Assembly (NCBI RefSeq): GCF_004339575.1
Contig: NZ_SMFV01000006.1
Span: 1-64,000 of the forward strand
Source: Phorcysia thermohydrogeniphila
GTDB lineage: Bacteria; Aquificota; Aquificia; Desulfurobacteriales; Desulfurobacteriaceae
Direction of reading: 5' to 3'
DNA length: 64,000 bases
How positions within the stretch are numbered: the first letter of the stretch is position 1; every line of letters begins with the position of its first letter. This document shows positions 1-8,347 of this stretch, piece after piece. Position numbers and translations under genes: made by a program. The notes beneath the pieces are model-generated. The model did no database searches, was not told the origin of the DNA, and saw only the letters and a list, made by a program, of their open reading frames with translations.

Positions 1-37
1 CTCCTGTCAAAGACCTTTTTGTGGCGCGCAATTTTTA

Positions 38-66
38 AATCTATTCCCTCACGGGGCTTCTGTCAA
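38..66 (-). promoter_or_regulatory. leftward sigma70-type promoter, second of a tandem set
   Basis: On the minus strand TTGACA (66 to 61) is followed after exactly 17 bases by TAGATT (43 to 38), and then by a GC-rich stretch (21-30) of the kind seen in the discriminators of stable-RNA promoters. A further minus-strand TTGACA lies at 10 to 5, so another promoter probably follows, its -10 being outside the window. The transcript would run off the left edge. The target is inferred. Confidence 0.55.
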
Positions 67-79
67 CCCCGCTTGAGGG
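46..79. repeat. interrupted hairpin around the second tandem promoter
   Basis: CCCTCA (46-51) plus CGGGG (52-56) pair with CCCCG (67-71) and TGAGGG (74-79), with a 2-base bulge at 72-73. The 10-base loop contains the -35 hexamer of the leftward promoter at 38-66. No U-run follows on either strand, so a terminator is unlikely. It may be a regulatory or RNA-processing structure. Only the pairing is seen; the role is unknown. Confidence 0.4.
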
Positions 80-101
80 ATTCTGTCGCTCGCGGGTGGA
101 A

Positions 102-129
102 AATATAGTTTCTCTTTAAGAAGTGTCAA
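102..129 (-). promoter_or_regulatory. leftward sigma70-type promoter, first of a tandem set
   Basis: On the minus strand a perfect TTGACA (129 to 124) is separated by 16 bases from TATATT (107 to 102). The following sequence is GC-rich (CCCGCGAGCG). It sits just downstream of the leftward tRNA-Gly and upstream of two more TTGACA elements about 60 bases apart. Such arrays are typical of rRNA operons. No rRNA is visible here, so that assignment is inference. Confidence 0.6.
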
Positions 130-193
130 GTCTTCTATCGTTTGATAGACGATGCCAACCAGCCGCTACGGGCATCCTTATTCAGGATGTTAA

Positions 194-269
194 TGGAGCG
201 GGCGACGGGACTTGAACCCGCGACCTAAGCCTTGGCAAGGCTTCGCTCTACCTACTGAGCTACGCCCGC
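194..269 (-). tRNA. tRNA-Gly (GCC)
   Basis: Read on the minus strand it folds as a 76-nt tRNA including an encoded CCA: 7-bp acceptor stem GCGGGCG/CGCCCGC, D arm, anticodon loop TTGCCAA between AAGCC and GGCTT (anticodon GCC), and T arm with GGTTCAAGTCC. It is identical base for base to the rightward copy at 10909-10984. It lies 25 bp downstream of a leftward lipoprotein gene and upstream of tandem leftward promoters. Confidence 0.97.
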
Positions 270-294
270 TCTTCATGCAGAGTTAATAAATTAG

Positions 295-735
295 CTACTC
301 TTCCTTCGTTGTCAACTCTCCACGAGGACCAATTTGGATGATAATTACCGTCTCTGCAAAGCCCTTGTTCGCCTGAATCTGGAGGGTTCTATCCGGCATA
401 ACGTAGGTAAGGGTTGCTTGATTTCCGTATACGCTAATTGCTACAGGTTCCCATCCCTGCTGAGGAAGAACGTCCTTGTAATAGCTTACAATTTCCTTGA
501 TAGAGGCTTTCCCGCTAAAGAAGAGCCTTCCCACTTTTATGTTTCCGGACTCGTAGGTAAAGCTCTTCGTAGGAATGAACTTAAACCCGGGATAAACGGG
601 AACCTCATCCCCAAGAAGGAGCTCCGGCTTCACCGTTTGGGTCTGGAGCTCTTGGGCATTTTTCTCTTGGGTTGCAGTAGTGGCACAGGCCGAAAGTGCT
701 ATAAGAAGTACTGGCAGGAACATCCACTTTTTCAT
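295..735 (-). CDS. putative lipoprotein of unknown function
   Basis: A 146-residue protein with a lipoprotein signal peptide: MKK, a hydrophobic stretch, and the lipobox LSAC with Cys17 as the expected lipidated residue. The mature part is soluble and contains VYPGFKF, then a YYKDVLPQQGW segment. That pattern occurs in short lipoproteins of related bacteria, but I cannot give it a function. The ATG follows GAGGGGG. It starts 10 bp downstream of priA on the same strand and is probably co-transcribed with it. It most likely sits on the periplasmic face of a membrane. Confidence 0.75.
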   Translation of the reverse strand: MKKWMFLPVLLIALSACATTATQEKNAQELQTQTVKPELLLGDEVPVYPGFKFIPTKSFTYESGNIKVGRLFFSGKASIKEIVSYYKDVLPQQGWEPVAISVYGNQATLTYVMPDRTLQIQANKGFAETVIIIQIGPRGELTTKEE

Positions 736-745
736 GTTTACCCCC

Positions 746-3106
746 TCAGACTATCCGCATTGGCTCAACCTCTATTTTATACCTGATTCCGCTGAAAGTT
801 GACGGAAATCTTTCTTTTATTACAGCAACTCCCTTCATTAACTTTTCTTCAGAGCTCGTCCTGAGGAAAGAGGTAAACCTGTAGCGGCCAGAGACCTTTG
901 GAAGGGGAGCAGGGGTAAGGTCTGAAACTGAAAAGAAAAGGGAGAGCTCATTTTTTATTTTTTCAAATTTCTCTCTTAGCTTTTTAAACTCGGCGAGTTT
1001 TTCAAGCTGAAATTCCAAGAGCAAGGTTTTTGTAAAAGGGGGAAAGCCCAAGAATTCCCTCGCCGTTAACTCTTCACGGTAAAACTCGTCAAACTTGTAG
1101 GTTGCAGCATACTTTACGGCAGGAAGGTCGGGCTTTAGGGCTTGGACAATTGCAGCTCCGGGTTTAAAGCGTCCAGCTCTACCCGTTGTGTGAACGATTA
1201 GCTGGAAGATTCTTTCAGAGGTTCTGTAATCTGGAGCTCCTCCGAGGAGGTCTGCAAGGAGAACACCTACAAGGGTGAGCTTTGGAAAGTTGTGCCCCTT
1301 GGTGGCTATCTGCGTTCCAACGATTACGTCGTACTTTCCTTCTTTGATTTCTTTTATGAGACGAGCTCCAACCTCTGGATTTTTAACAGTGTCTTGGTCA
1401 AGACGAACAACCCTAAATTTTGGGAAGAGAATTCTTAACTCTTCCTCTACTCTTTCTGTCCCGTAACCAAAAAAGTCAAGCCTCTTGCCGCACTTTGGAC
1501 AGCGGTAGATAGGTTCATAGCGTTTTCCACAAAGGTGACAAATGAGTTTTCTCTCGCTTTTGTGGTAAACGAGAGGGACGGAGCAGTCGCTACACTCCGC
1601 CACGTAGCCGCAGTTTAAACAGAAACTTTTCGCGAAAAAGCCCCTCCTATTTATGAAGAGGAGAACCTGCTCGCCCTTTTTAACGGTATTTTCTATGGCC
1701 GCAAGGAGCTCCTTAGAGAAGATGCTTATCCTTTCTGTTTCCTGAAGGTTTACAAGCTTTATGTATGGAAGGGGAACAGTTGAGACCCTTTCTTTTAGTT
1801 CAAGGAGTTTGATTTCTCCGAGCTTGCTTCTGTAGTAGGTTTCTACAGAGGGCGTTGCTGAAACGAGGAGAACGGGAAACTTCTCAATCTCTCCCCTCTT
1901 AAGGGCAACTTCACGGGCGTGGTAGTAGGGCTTTTGCTGCTCTTTGTAGGAAGAGTCCTGCTCTTCATCAACAACAATGAGACCTAAATCCTTTATAGGG
2001 AGCATAACCGCTCCTCGGGTTCCTATGAAGACCTTCACTTCTCCCCTTAACGCTTTAAGCCACGTGGAAACTTTCTCTTTTGGAGTTAATTTACCGTGAT
2101 AGATTCCTATGTTCTTGCCAAAATAACTTTCAACGCGGGCGCGGAGCTCTGGCGTGAGCAAGAGCTCAGGAACGAGTATGAGGACGGACTTTCCTCTTTT
2201 TACCACCTCGTAGGCTACCTTTAAATAGACTTCCATCTTTCCAGAGCCGGTAACACCGTAAAGGAGGAACTTCCCCTCTTTTGCCCCTACGAGCTCCTTG
2301 AAGGCCTTTTCCTGAGAGGGCGTTAGCTTTATTTTCTTGGTGTCCTTAAGCTCCCAAAGCCTGTTTTCAAGGGTAACCTTTTCTTCAACAATCTCTATTA
2401 AGCCTTTCTTAACTAATCCATTTATCACCTGTAAGCTAAAGTCTAAGGCTTTAAGAGTATTAACGCTTTCTTTCCCCTTCTCTTTGAGGTAATGTAGGAG
2501 CTCTCTTGATTTCTTTCCTCTGACCTCCCCGTCTTTTACAAAGACAGCAAAACGCTCACGGGGAACTGAGTCCCTTTTTATTAGCTCTTCCCTTACAACA
2601 ACAGACTTGGAAACGAGATTCCTCAAAACCTGATAAAAGGATGACAGCTTCACCCTTCTCCTTAAAGTAGATACTTTTAACTTCCCAGAGGAGTTTTTAA
2701 GGGTTTCAACTATCTTTTTCTCATTTTCAGTAAGCTTTACGGAAGGAGTAGGCTCTGAGAGTTTTACAAAAAGGGACTCTGTTACCTCAAATCCTCCCGG
2801 AAGGAAGGAAAAGAGGGTCTCTCCAAAGTAACCGCCGTAGTAGTCTGAGACAAAACGGCAAAGTTCCAAGCAGGATGGAGTGAAAAGTGGAAAGTCGTCC
2901 GGGATGTCAAATAGCTCCTTTATCTTTTCCTCTGGAAAGTCAACGTCATCTTTAACGCTTACGATTATTCCAGTCCTTAAAAGGTCGTTAGCGCCAAAGG
3001 GAACTATAACCCTCTTTCCAACCTCTGGAGGGTAGGAGATCACCTCTGGAACTTTATAGTAGAAGGTCCTATCAAGTGGAATGTCAAGAACAACTTCTAC
3101 GAACAA
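746..3106 (-). CDS. priA: primosomal protein N' (replication restart helicase PriA)
   Basis: PriA reloads the replicative helicase at stalled forks. The 786-residue length is usual. Visible parts are an N-terminal DNA-binding domain, a Walker A-like loop GVTGSGKM, the Walker B-like VVDEEQDSSY, the SATPS motif, eight cysteines in CLNCG, CSDC, CHLCG and CPKCG (zinc-binding insertion), and helicase motifs GTQIATKGHNFP and TTGRAGR. Two usually invariant positions differ: Met replaces Thr in GKT (codon ATG), and Gln replaces His in DEEH. The start is a TTG immediately after the TAG of the upstream lipoprotein gene, with GGAAGGA upstream, so translation is probably coupled. The family call is secure; whether ATP hydrolysis is altered is unknown. 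Confidence 0.95.
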   Translation of the reverse strand: MFVEVVLDIPLDRTFYYKVPEVISYPPEVGKRVIVPFGANDLLRTGIIVSVKDDVDFPEEKIKELFDIPDDFPLFTPSCLELCRFVSDYYGGYFGETLFSFLPGGFEVTESLFVKLSEPTPSVKLTENEKKIVETLKNSSGKLKVSTLRRRVKLSSFYQVLRNLVSKSVVVREELIKRDSVPRERFAVFVKDGEVRGKKSRELLHYLKEKGKESVNTLKALDFSLQVINGLVKKGLIEIVEEKVTLENRLWELKDTKKIKLTPSQEKAFKELVGAKEGKFLLYGVTGSGKMEVYLKVAYEVVKRGKSVLILVPELLLTPELRARVESYFGKNIGIYHGKLTPKEKVSTWLKALRGEVKVFIGTRGAVMLPIKDLGLIVVDEEQDSSYKEQQKPYYHAREVALKRGEIEKFPVLLVSATPSVETYYRSKLGEIKLLELKERVSTVPLPYIKLVNLQETERISIFSKELLAAIENTVKKGEQVLLFINRRGFFAKSFCLNCGYVAECSDCSVPLVYHKSERKLICHLCGKRYEPIYRCPKCGKRLDFFGYGTERVEEELRILFPKFRVVRLDQDTVKNPEVGARLIKEIKEGKYDVIVGTQIATKGHNFPKLTLVGVLLADLLGGAPDYRTSERIFQLIVHTTGRAGRFKPGAAIVQALKPDLPAVKYAATYKFDEFYREELTAREFLGFPPFTKTLLLEFQLEKLAEFKKLREKFEKIKNELSLFFSVSDLTPAPLPKVSGRYRFTSFLRTSSEEKLMKGVAVIKERFPSTFSGIRYKIEVEPMRIV

Positions 3107-3481
3107 CTATTCCTTCCCCGCCTCTTTAATCTCTATTACTTCAACGTAGGGAAAGTTAAACTGGGTGACCCTACCGTAGCCGAGAATCTTAACCCTCTTT
3201 CCAACAAAATCCTTCAGGTTTTTAGTATCGTCGTGGATATAGATGCACCCAGAGCTATCGCAGAGAAGAGCGTCGTTAAGGGAAAAGGGAGGAAACTGGT
3301 CTTGGGGTCTTTTAAGGGAGACTCTTCCGACGAGCTTTACGTAGCAGCCTACAAACTCCTTTGGATGGTTGGCGATTAGCCCTGCAGGGTAGGTAATGGT
3401 GTAGTCAGAGGTCGCAGTCTTACAGCTAAAGGATAAAGCTGTTAACAGAGCTCCTAAGAGCATCAAGGGAGTACTTTTCAC
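3107..3481 (-). CDS. putative lipoprotein with an OB-fold-like domain
   Basis: A 124-residue protein with a signal peptide ending in the lipobox-like LSFSC (Cys20). The remainder has the strand-rich layout GCYVKLVGRVS, IYIHDD, GKRVKILGYGRV and YVEVIEI, which resembles an OB fold such as those in small periplasmic nucleic-acid- or ligand-binding proteins. The fold call is inference. The GTG start has a strong AGGAGGAA site and overlaps the upstream glycosyltransferase by 56 bp; its stop abuts the priA start. It is probably translated from the polysaccharide-gene transcript. Confidence 0.65.
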   Translation of the reverse strand: MKSTPLMLLGALLTALSFSCKTATSDYTITYPAGLIANHPKEFVGCYVKLVGRVSLKRPQDQFPPFSLNDALLCDSSGCIYIHDDTKNLKDFVGKRVKILGYGRVTQFNFPYVEVIEIKEAGKE

Positions 3482-4481
3482 GGACTTCCTCCTCGGCTAA
3501 AAGCCCCATTCTCTTTAAATCTTTCTTAAAAGTAGCCCCTAAACCTTCCGCAAGTGAAGGAGGGGTGGGATGAACAACAATACCAAAATCTTCCTTAACA
3601 ATTTCGGGTAGAACCCCAACATCGCTTACAACAACCGGCCTCCTGCAGGCCATAAACTCTAAGGGAACCCTCGCTATCATCTCTGAACCTAAGGAAGGAA
3701 CAACCCCAACGTCAATGGCCGACATAATATCAACTATATCTTTTCGTCGCTCAGGGATAAAAGTTACGTCGCTACTTAAAGAGAGAGTGCGACAGAGCTC
3801 CAAAAGTTCACTCAGCTTTACGTTCTTTTCCTCACCGACGATAACGGCCTTAAACTTTAATCCCCTTTTCTTTAAAAGGGAGAGAGCTCTCAAAAAAACC
3901 TCATGACCTTTCACGGGGTCAAGCCTTCCAACTACTCCAAAGAGAAGTTCATTACCGACCTTTAACTCTTTCCTGACCCTTTTTCTTCCCTCCTCAGAGA
4001 AACGAAACTTTTCAACATCAACCGCCCCGGGAACAAAGAGCTTTGGAAGGTTTACTACAACCGAGTTAAGCGCTTTGCGTGAGGAAAGTATTACGCCGTC
4101 AACGTACCTCTCGTGTAAGAACTTGTTGAGGAAAGATTCCCTTATTCCCTTTGCCTCGCCGTGGAGTCTATAGAGCCTAAAGGAAAAGCGCTTTTTTAGG
4201 AGGGCAGAGAAGAGCATCTCATCACCACGAATCGTTAAGACCACCTGTGGTCTAAAGGTTTCAATGACCTTTTTAAGGGAGAGGAAGGGAGAGAGGGGAA
4301 ACTTCTTTCTTGGGTCTTCTATGTAGAAGGTAGGAATTCCAAGTTCCTTACACCTCTTTTCTGCAGGGAATCCCTTTAGTACGGCACAGGCAACTTTCCC
4401 TTCAAGTACAGAGGCAATTTTTACCCCAAGGTCTGTAAGGGCGCTGTTCCACCTCTCATCAAGAACGACGAGCTTTCTCAT
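3426..4481 (-). CDS. glycosyltransferase, GT4 family
   Basis: A 351-residue GT-B type enzyme expected to transfer a sugar from a nucleotide donor to a lipopolysaccharide or other envelope glycan on the cytoplasmic face. The C-terminal half has GVVGRLDPVKGHEVFLRAL and the donor-site E-x7-E motif in SEMIARVPLEFM, followed by CRRPVVVSDVGVLPEIV, all typical of GT4. Donor and acceptor cannot be read from sequence. It overlaps the GT2 gene upstream by 23 bp and the lipoprotein gene downstream by 56 bp, consistent with one tightly coupled operon with the deacetylase. Confidence 0.85.
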   Translation of the reverse strand: MRKLVVLDERWNSALTDLGVKIASVLEGKVACAVLKGFPAEKRCKELGIPTFYIEDPRKKFPLSPFLSLKKVIETFRPQVVLTIRGDEMLFSALLKKRFSFRLYRLHGEAKGIRESFLNKFLHERYVDGVILSSRKALNSVVVNLPKLFVPGAVDVEKFRFSEEGRKRVRKELKVGNELLFGVVGRLDPVKGHEVFLRALSLLKKRGLKFKAVIVGEEKNVKLSELLELCRTLSLSSDVTFIPERRKDIVDIMSAIDVGVVPSLGSEMIARVPLEFMACRRPVVVSDVGVLPEIVKEDFGIVVHPTPPSLAEGLGATFKKDLKRMGLLAEEEVREKYSLDALRSSVNSFIL

Positions 4482-5220
4482 TTTTCTCCAGTTCCCAAAG
4501 TTTTAAATACTTCAAGAACGTGTAGTGGGAGGCCATAACACTTAAGACGAAACCTTCAAAACCGTCAAGGAAGCCCCTTTTTAAAAGGTAACGCCTTAAA
4601 AAAGCTCCAGCAGGGGAAAGTAGGAGTTTTAGGAGGGAAAACTTTTTCCCTTTTTTGAACGCACCCTCAGCGTAAAGGCTCGTATAAAGGTCAATTTTTT
4701 TTAGGTGAAAGGATACAGAAGGATACGAGTAGTGAAGGAGGTCTCCCTTTAAATAACCTGTCTTTCCGTTGACGAGAAGCCTTTCGTGAACCCAATCCCC
4801 TACCCAGCGGCACTTCTCTCTCTTAGCAAGCCTTAACTGCCAGTCGGGATACCAAGCGTGTTTTATCCACCTTCCAAGGTAGTTTGTCAGACGGCTAACG
4901 TAGTAGCCGTCAACCGGCGGGTTTTCTTTCTTAATCTTTGATATTTGGGCTGCAAGCTCCTCACTTACAATCTCATCGTCGTCTAAAAAGAGAACCCAAT
5001 CTCCACGGCATAGAGAAAGAAGATGGTTTTTCTGGTTAACGAAGTTGTCAAACTTCCTATAAAATACGCGTGCGCCAAAGCGTTCAGCTATTTCAAGGGT
5101 TCTGTCCTCTGAACCTGAATCAAGAATAACTATTTCATCGGCAACGTCTTTAATGCTGTTTAAAACTTCCCCTATCCTCTTTTCAGAGTTAAAAGTGAGA
5201 ATTCCTACCGAGAGCTTCAA
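4459..5220 (-). CDS. glycosyltransferase, GT2 family (WaaE/KdtX-like)
   Basis: A 253-residue GT-A enzyme. The start LSVGILTFNSEKRI, the LDSGSEDRT nucleotide-binding turn, VNQKNHLLSLCRGDWVLFLDDDE (metal-binding DxD region) and the later WVHERL block match GT2 proteins of the WaaE/KdtX group that add sugars to the LPS core. The precise sugar is not known. It overlaps the polysaccharide deacetylase by 4 bp and the GT4 gene by 23 bp. Together they form a small envelope-polysaccharide operon. Confidence 0.85.
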   Translation of the reverse strand: MKLSVGILTFNSEKRIGEVLNSIKDVADEIVILDSGSEDRTLEIAERFGARVFYRKFDNFVNQKNHLLSLCRGDWVLFLDDDEIVSEELAAQISKIKKENPPVDGYYVSRLTNYLGRWIKHAWYPDWQLRLAKREKCRWVGDWVHERLLVNGKTGYLKGDLLHYSYPSVSFHLKKIDLYTSLYAEGAFKKGKKFSLLKLLLSPAGAFLRRYLLKRGFLDGFEGFVLSVMASHYTFLKYLKLWELEKNEKARRS

Positions 5221-6263
5221 AGTACCTTCCCCTTCTTAAAGAATTTGTAAAGGGATAGACCCAAATCGGTTGAAAAGGAAAAGAGCCTTCCAAGAACTGT
5301 AAAGATATCCTTTCCAAGGGAAACTCGGGGGAGCTCCTTAAAGTCTGACATTTCAGTAACAACTCCTCTCTTCGTCGTGAAGATGTAATCATAAACCCTT
5401 GCCGCAATCTCCTTACTAAACTCTGAGTAGTGTCCAAAGGGCCAAGCAAAGGTGTTTACCTTTACGCCGAGCTTTTCCTCTATCTCCGCCTTACTTTCTA
5501 AGAGCTCCCTCTCTATTCTCTCCCTTGCAATACTCTCCGTTTCAAACTCTCCAAGGGTTTTAAACCTCTTTTCTACTTCCCTCTTTAAGCTCTCCTTCCA
5601 GTTCCCTTCTTTTTTAAAGTCTTTGCAAAAGGTTAGGAACTCTTCAGAAGGATAGAACTTTCTTCCACTGAGCTCACTCCCCGTTTTAAAGAGGGGAAGA
5701 CCGATAAAGAGCTCTCTGGAATATAAAAGGGCTGTCCAGCGAAAGTTTTTCCCATCGTAGAAATCCTCTATCTCTGGGGATACAGGAAAAGAGAAGTGAT
5801 ACTTACCGTGAGCTCCAAAAGAAAAGACGTCCCTCATCCTGTCAAGCTCTTCCCAGCTTAAAAACTCTTCTGAACTTCCCCTCCTTACAAACTCAACGTG
5901 TCCTTCGTGCATTGACTTTGGAGAAAAGAGCTCTTTAAAAGAAACCTTCCCCTCCCAGTAGTCAAAAAGGGTTCTTCTAACTCCTTCCTCCCTTATCCTT
6001 CCAGAAGTAATAAAAATGTGGGCTGGAATTCCGAGCTTTTTCAGAACAGGGTAGGCATATACAAAGTTATCTGCGTAGCCGTCGTCAAATGTAATTGCCG
6101 CCCTACGGCACGTGTCATTTTCTTCAAAAATCGCCTGCAGGGGAACTACCTTAAAACGGCTCTTTATGAGACTGAGAGCTCTTTGGAAAGTATCAATATC
6201 TATATCGTCCCTTTTTCCTCTGTCCGGATAAACCCTATGGAGGAGGAAAACAACACCTGACAA
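5217..6263 (-). CDS. polysaccharide deacetylase family protein (NodB-like)
   Basis: A 348-residue carbohydrate esterase 4-type protein expected to remove N-acetyl groups from a glycan by metal-dependent hydrolysis. The first catalytic motif is clear in ITFDDGYADNF. The metal-ligand histidines are probably in GAHGKYHFSF, and FAWPFGHYS matches the later conserved motif. There is no obvious signal peptide, so it may act on a cytoplasmic or membrane-linked precursor. The TTG start is preceded by AGGAG at 7 bases. It is the first gene of the leftward polysaccharide cluster. Confidence 0.85.
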   Translation of the reverse strand: MSGVVFLLHRVYPDRGKRDDIDIDTFQRALSLIKSRFKVVPLQAIFEENDTCRRAAITFDDGYADNFVYAYPVLKKLGIPAHIFITSGRIREEGVRRTLFDYWEGKVSFKELFSPKSMHEGHVEFVRRGSSEEFLSWEELDRMRDVFSFGAHGKYHFSFPVSPEIEDFYDGKNFRWTALLYSRELFIGLPLFKTGSELSGRKFYPSEEFLTFCKDFKKEGNWKESLKREVEKRFKTLGEFETESIARERIERELLESKAEIEEKLGVKVNTFAWPFGHYSEFSKEIAARVYDYIFTTKRGVVTEMSDFKELPRVSLGKDIFTVLGRLFSFSTDLGLSLYKFFKKGKVL

Positions 6264-6340
6264 CCTTTTTCTCCTGAAAGGAGTAGATATATTTTAAGGC
6301 ACTGATATGGTATAATATTTTGAAAGGATAACCAAGTTTC

Positions 6341-7069
6341 CTAATCTCCGAACCGGAACTTCTTTAACCATTCATAAACAATGGAGAAACGGACATTTAC
6401 CGCATCGTAGTAAGCTTCTGTGTGAGACTCACTGAGAGCGTAAACTATACTAAAGGCCTCTACAAGGAGAAACTTTTCTCCAAGGGTTAGCGAATGCCAC
6501 TTCTGAAAAAGAACGGAAAACCAATCTTTTGTTATTAACCACTCAATAACTGGCTGATAGTAAAAACAAAGAGAAAAAATTGAGGTCAAAATAACAAGGT
6601 CTCTTTTTGGAGGTAAAAAAAGAAATCTAAAGACAAAGAAGAGGTTAACAGCAAAAAACCAAAAAAGGCTGTCCCATTGCAGGAGAAAAACGTCAATCAT
6701 GAGGAGAATGGGAGTTAAAAATAGAATTGAGAGAAAATACTTTTTGAACTCAAGAAACCAAAAATTGGAAGCTTTAATTGGTAAGCTTTCTAACTGTTTT
6801 AAGATGAAGACATCTTCAAGAAGTGCACTACGGGGATTTTCATTAAGATTTGAGAGGAAACTTTTAAACTTTTCAAACCACGGAGGTTTAGAGTCAGTGT
6901 CTATAAACCAAAGTCTTCTTTTATAGAGCTGGTTTAGGTCTTCTAAGTGTTTCTCAGCAGTTTCTTTTATCTCGGAAATTTTCTTACTTTCTTCTTTTTC
7001 TAAATTTTCAACTATTTTCAGTTCTTCCTCAAAGAACCTATTAACTTGAGAAGTAGTCCTTACAGCCAT
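6341..7069 (-). CDS. membrane protein of unknown function, last gene of the WYL/zinc-ribbon cluster
   Basis: A 242-residue protein that I do not recognise. Residues 1-60 are charged and helical, probably coiled coil. From about residue 105 to 165 there are two or three hydrophobic segments (ILFLTPILLMIDVFLLQW, LFWFFAVNLFFVF, LVILTSIFSLCFYY), and the C-terminus returns to charged helix. The ATG has a GGAGGG site and overlaps the upstream coiled-coil gene by 10 bp, so the two are translationally coupled. No GAGCTC palindromes occur here although they are abundant in neighbours, which hints at foreign origin. Confidence 0.7.
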   Translation of the reverse strand: MAVRTTSQVNRFFEEELKIVENLEKEESKKISEIKETAEKHLEDLNQLYKRRLWFIDTDSKPPWFEKFKSFLSNLNENPRSALLEDVFILKQLESLPIKASNFWFLEFKKYFLSILFLTPILLMIDVFLLQWDSLFWFFAVNLFFVFRFLFLPPKRDLVILTSIFSLCFYYQPVIEWLITKDWFSVLFQKWHSLTLGEKFLLVEAFSIVYALSESHTEAYYDAVNVRFSIVYEWLKKFRFGD

Positions 7070-7788
7070 CTTTCCCTCCAGTTTTTAACTACAAGAGCAA
7101 CCGCTGAGTTCTCCTTAACATTAAGCTCCGAAAGCTTTTTCTCTAAGTCTCTTGGAGCTTTAGTCAAAGCCTCCTTCCAAACAGAAGCATCTCCAACTAC
7201 TGCTTTCCCTTCCTTTGCGTCGTTGAGAGCACTCTTTAAGTAGGCAATTCCCCCCTCAATGAAGTAGGTTTTAAAAAATAGTAAAAGAGCTTCTTCTGCT
7301 TTCTCAACGGCAAAGTCTAAAACTCTCGTATCTGAAGGTTCATAAGAGCCAAGTTGATTCAACGTCCACAAAATCTTTTCTCTCAAGTAAGGAAGCTCTT
7401 TTTCTTCCAGAATCTTTAAGTTAGCAAGCTTTGTGTAGATAACGTTAACTCTTGCGTTTTTCAGCTCCTCCATCTTAGAACTAAATTCCCATTCCCACGA
7501 CTTTTTCTTAAACCAAGCCTTTCCATAGTTAAAAGCCGCACCAATTCCTTTAACAACGAACTTAACAGTCCCAACTAAGAGGTCGGAATCATCTAAATCC
7601 TCCAAGGCTTGTTTAAACATTTGGGAAGCCTTACTCATAAGGTTGTTGTATTCTTCAAGGATATTTAGAAAAGATTGATTTATACTATCAATGTCCATTT
7701 CAAGAACTGATAAACTTTGGTCTACTTTTTCCTTAATCTCTAAGAGTGTGGATTCTATCTTTTCAAGGGAGGGCGTTTGTGAGGTCAT
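7060..7788 (-). CDS. helical/coiled-coil protein of unknown function
   Basis: A 242-residue protein without a recognised domain. It is rich in Glu, Lys and Leu. Residues 1-70 look like a long amphipathic helix. Residues 72-90 (LVGTVKFVVKGIGAAFNYG) are moderately hydrophobic and glycine-containing, perhaps a membrane-interacting helix. The rest is predicted helical by eye. The ATG follows GGAGGGG, 9 bp after the upstream coiled-coil gene. The gene lies between a second coiled-coil gene and a membrane-protein gene, suggesting one complex. Confidence 0.7.
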   Translation of the reverse strand: MTSQTPSLEKIESTLLEIKEKVDQSLSVLEMDIDSINQSFLNILEEYNNLMSKASQMFKQALEDLDDSDLLVGTVKFVVKGIGAAFNYGKAWFKKKSWEWEFSSKMEELKNARVNVIYTKLANLKILEEKELPYLREKILWTLNQLGSYEPSDTRVLDFAVEKAEEALLLFFKTYFIEGGIAYLKSALNDAKEGKAVVGDASVWKEALTKAPRDLEKKLSELNVKENSAVALVVKNWRERWL

Positions 7789-7797
7789 CTCCCCTCC

Positions 7798-8334
7798 TTA
7801 AAGGGTCATGAACTGTAGTATCAACTCTGAAATCCTCTCCAGCAGTTTGTTCGCCCTGTCTATTAAGTGGAGTTTTCTCTCAAATAATTTGTCATCACTA
7901 CTGGGAATCTTTTCTGCTATTTTCATTATGTTCTCCAGTTGACTTTTATAGTTTTCAAGTATCTTCCTCACTGTCTCGGCTTTGGCCTTTAAAGAAATCC
8001 TGTATTCCTCAAGAGCTATTCTCCTCTTTTCAACTTCAACGTAAAGCTTTTGAGCTTCTAAACTGAGCCTTTGAATCTCCTTGTAAGTGTATAAGATTTC
8101 TTTAATATCCTCCCTTGCCTCTATAATTCCTTGAAGAACTTTTACAATAGTTTCAACCTTTTCCGAATCTGAAAGTGTTTTCTTGGAGCTCTTAGGGAGA
8201 ACTTTTATCTTTACTTCTTTTCCCTTGCTCTTAGTGTCTTTTTGGAGCTCAAACTTCTTCGTCTCCTCGTCCAAACGTTCCACCAAGTATTCTCCCACTT
8301 CTAAAACGTCAAGCCAGTATTTTTCATCTTTCAT
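7798..8334 (-). CDS. coiled-coil protein of unknown function
   Basis: A 178-residue, almost wholly charged-helical protein with heptad-like spacing from about residue 60 onward (for example VEKRRIALEEYRISLKAKAE). No catalytic motif, signal peptide or membrane helix is seen. The ATG has GGGAGGGAGAG just upstream and lies 13 bp after the zinc-ribbon gene. It is probably a structural or scaffold partner of the neighbouring proteins; that is inferred from position only. Confidence 0.65.
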   Translation of the reverse strand: MKDEKYWLDVLEVGEYLVERLDEETKKFELQKDTKSKGKEVKIKVLPKSSKKTLSDSEKVETIVKVLQGIIEAREDIKEILYTYKEIQRLSLEAQKLYVEVEKRRIALEEYRISLKAKAETVRKILENYKSQLENIMKIAEKIPSSDDKLFERKLHLIDRANKLLERISELILQFMTL

Positions 8335-8347
8335 TCTCTCCCTCCCT

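Noticed and set aside
5189-5449. An 86-codon leftward ORF inside the deacetylase gene
   Set aside because: It overlaps the deacetylase in another frame and has no domain or ribosome site.
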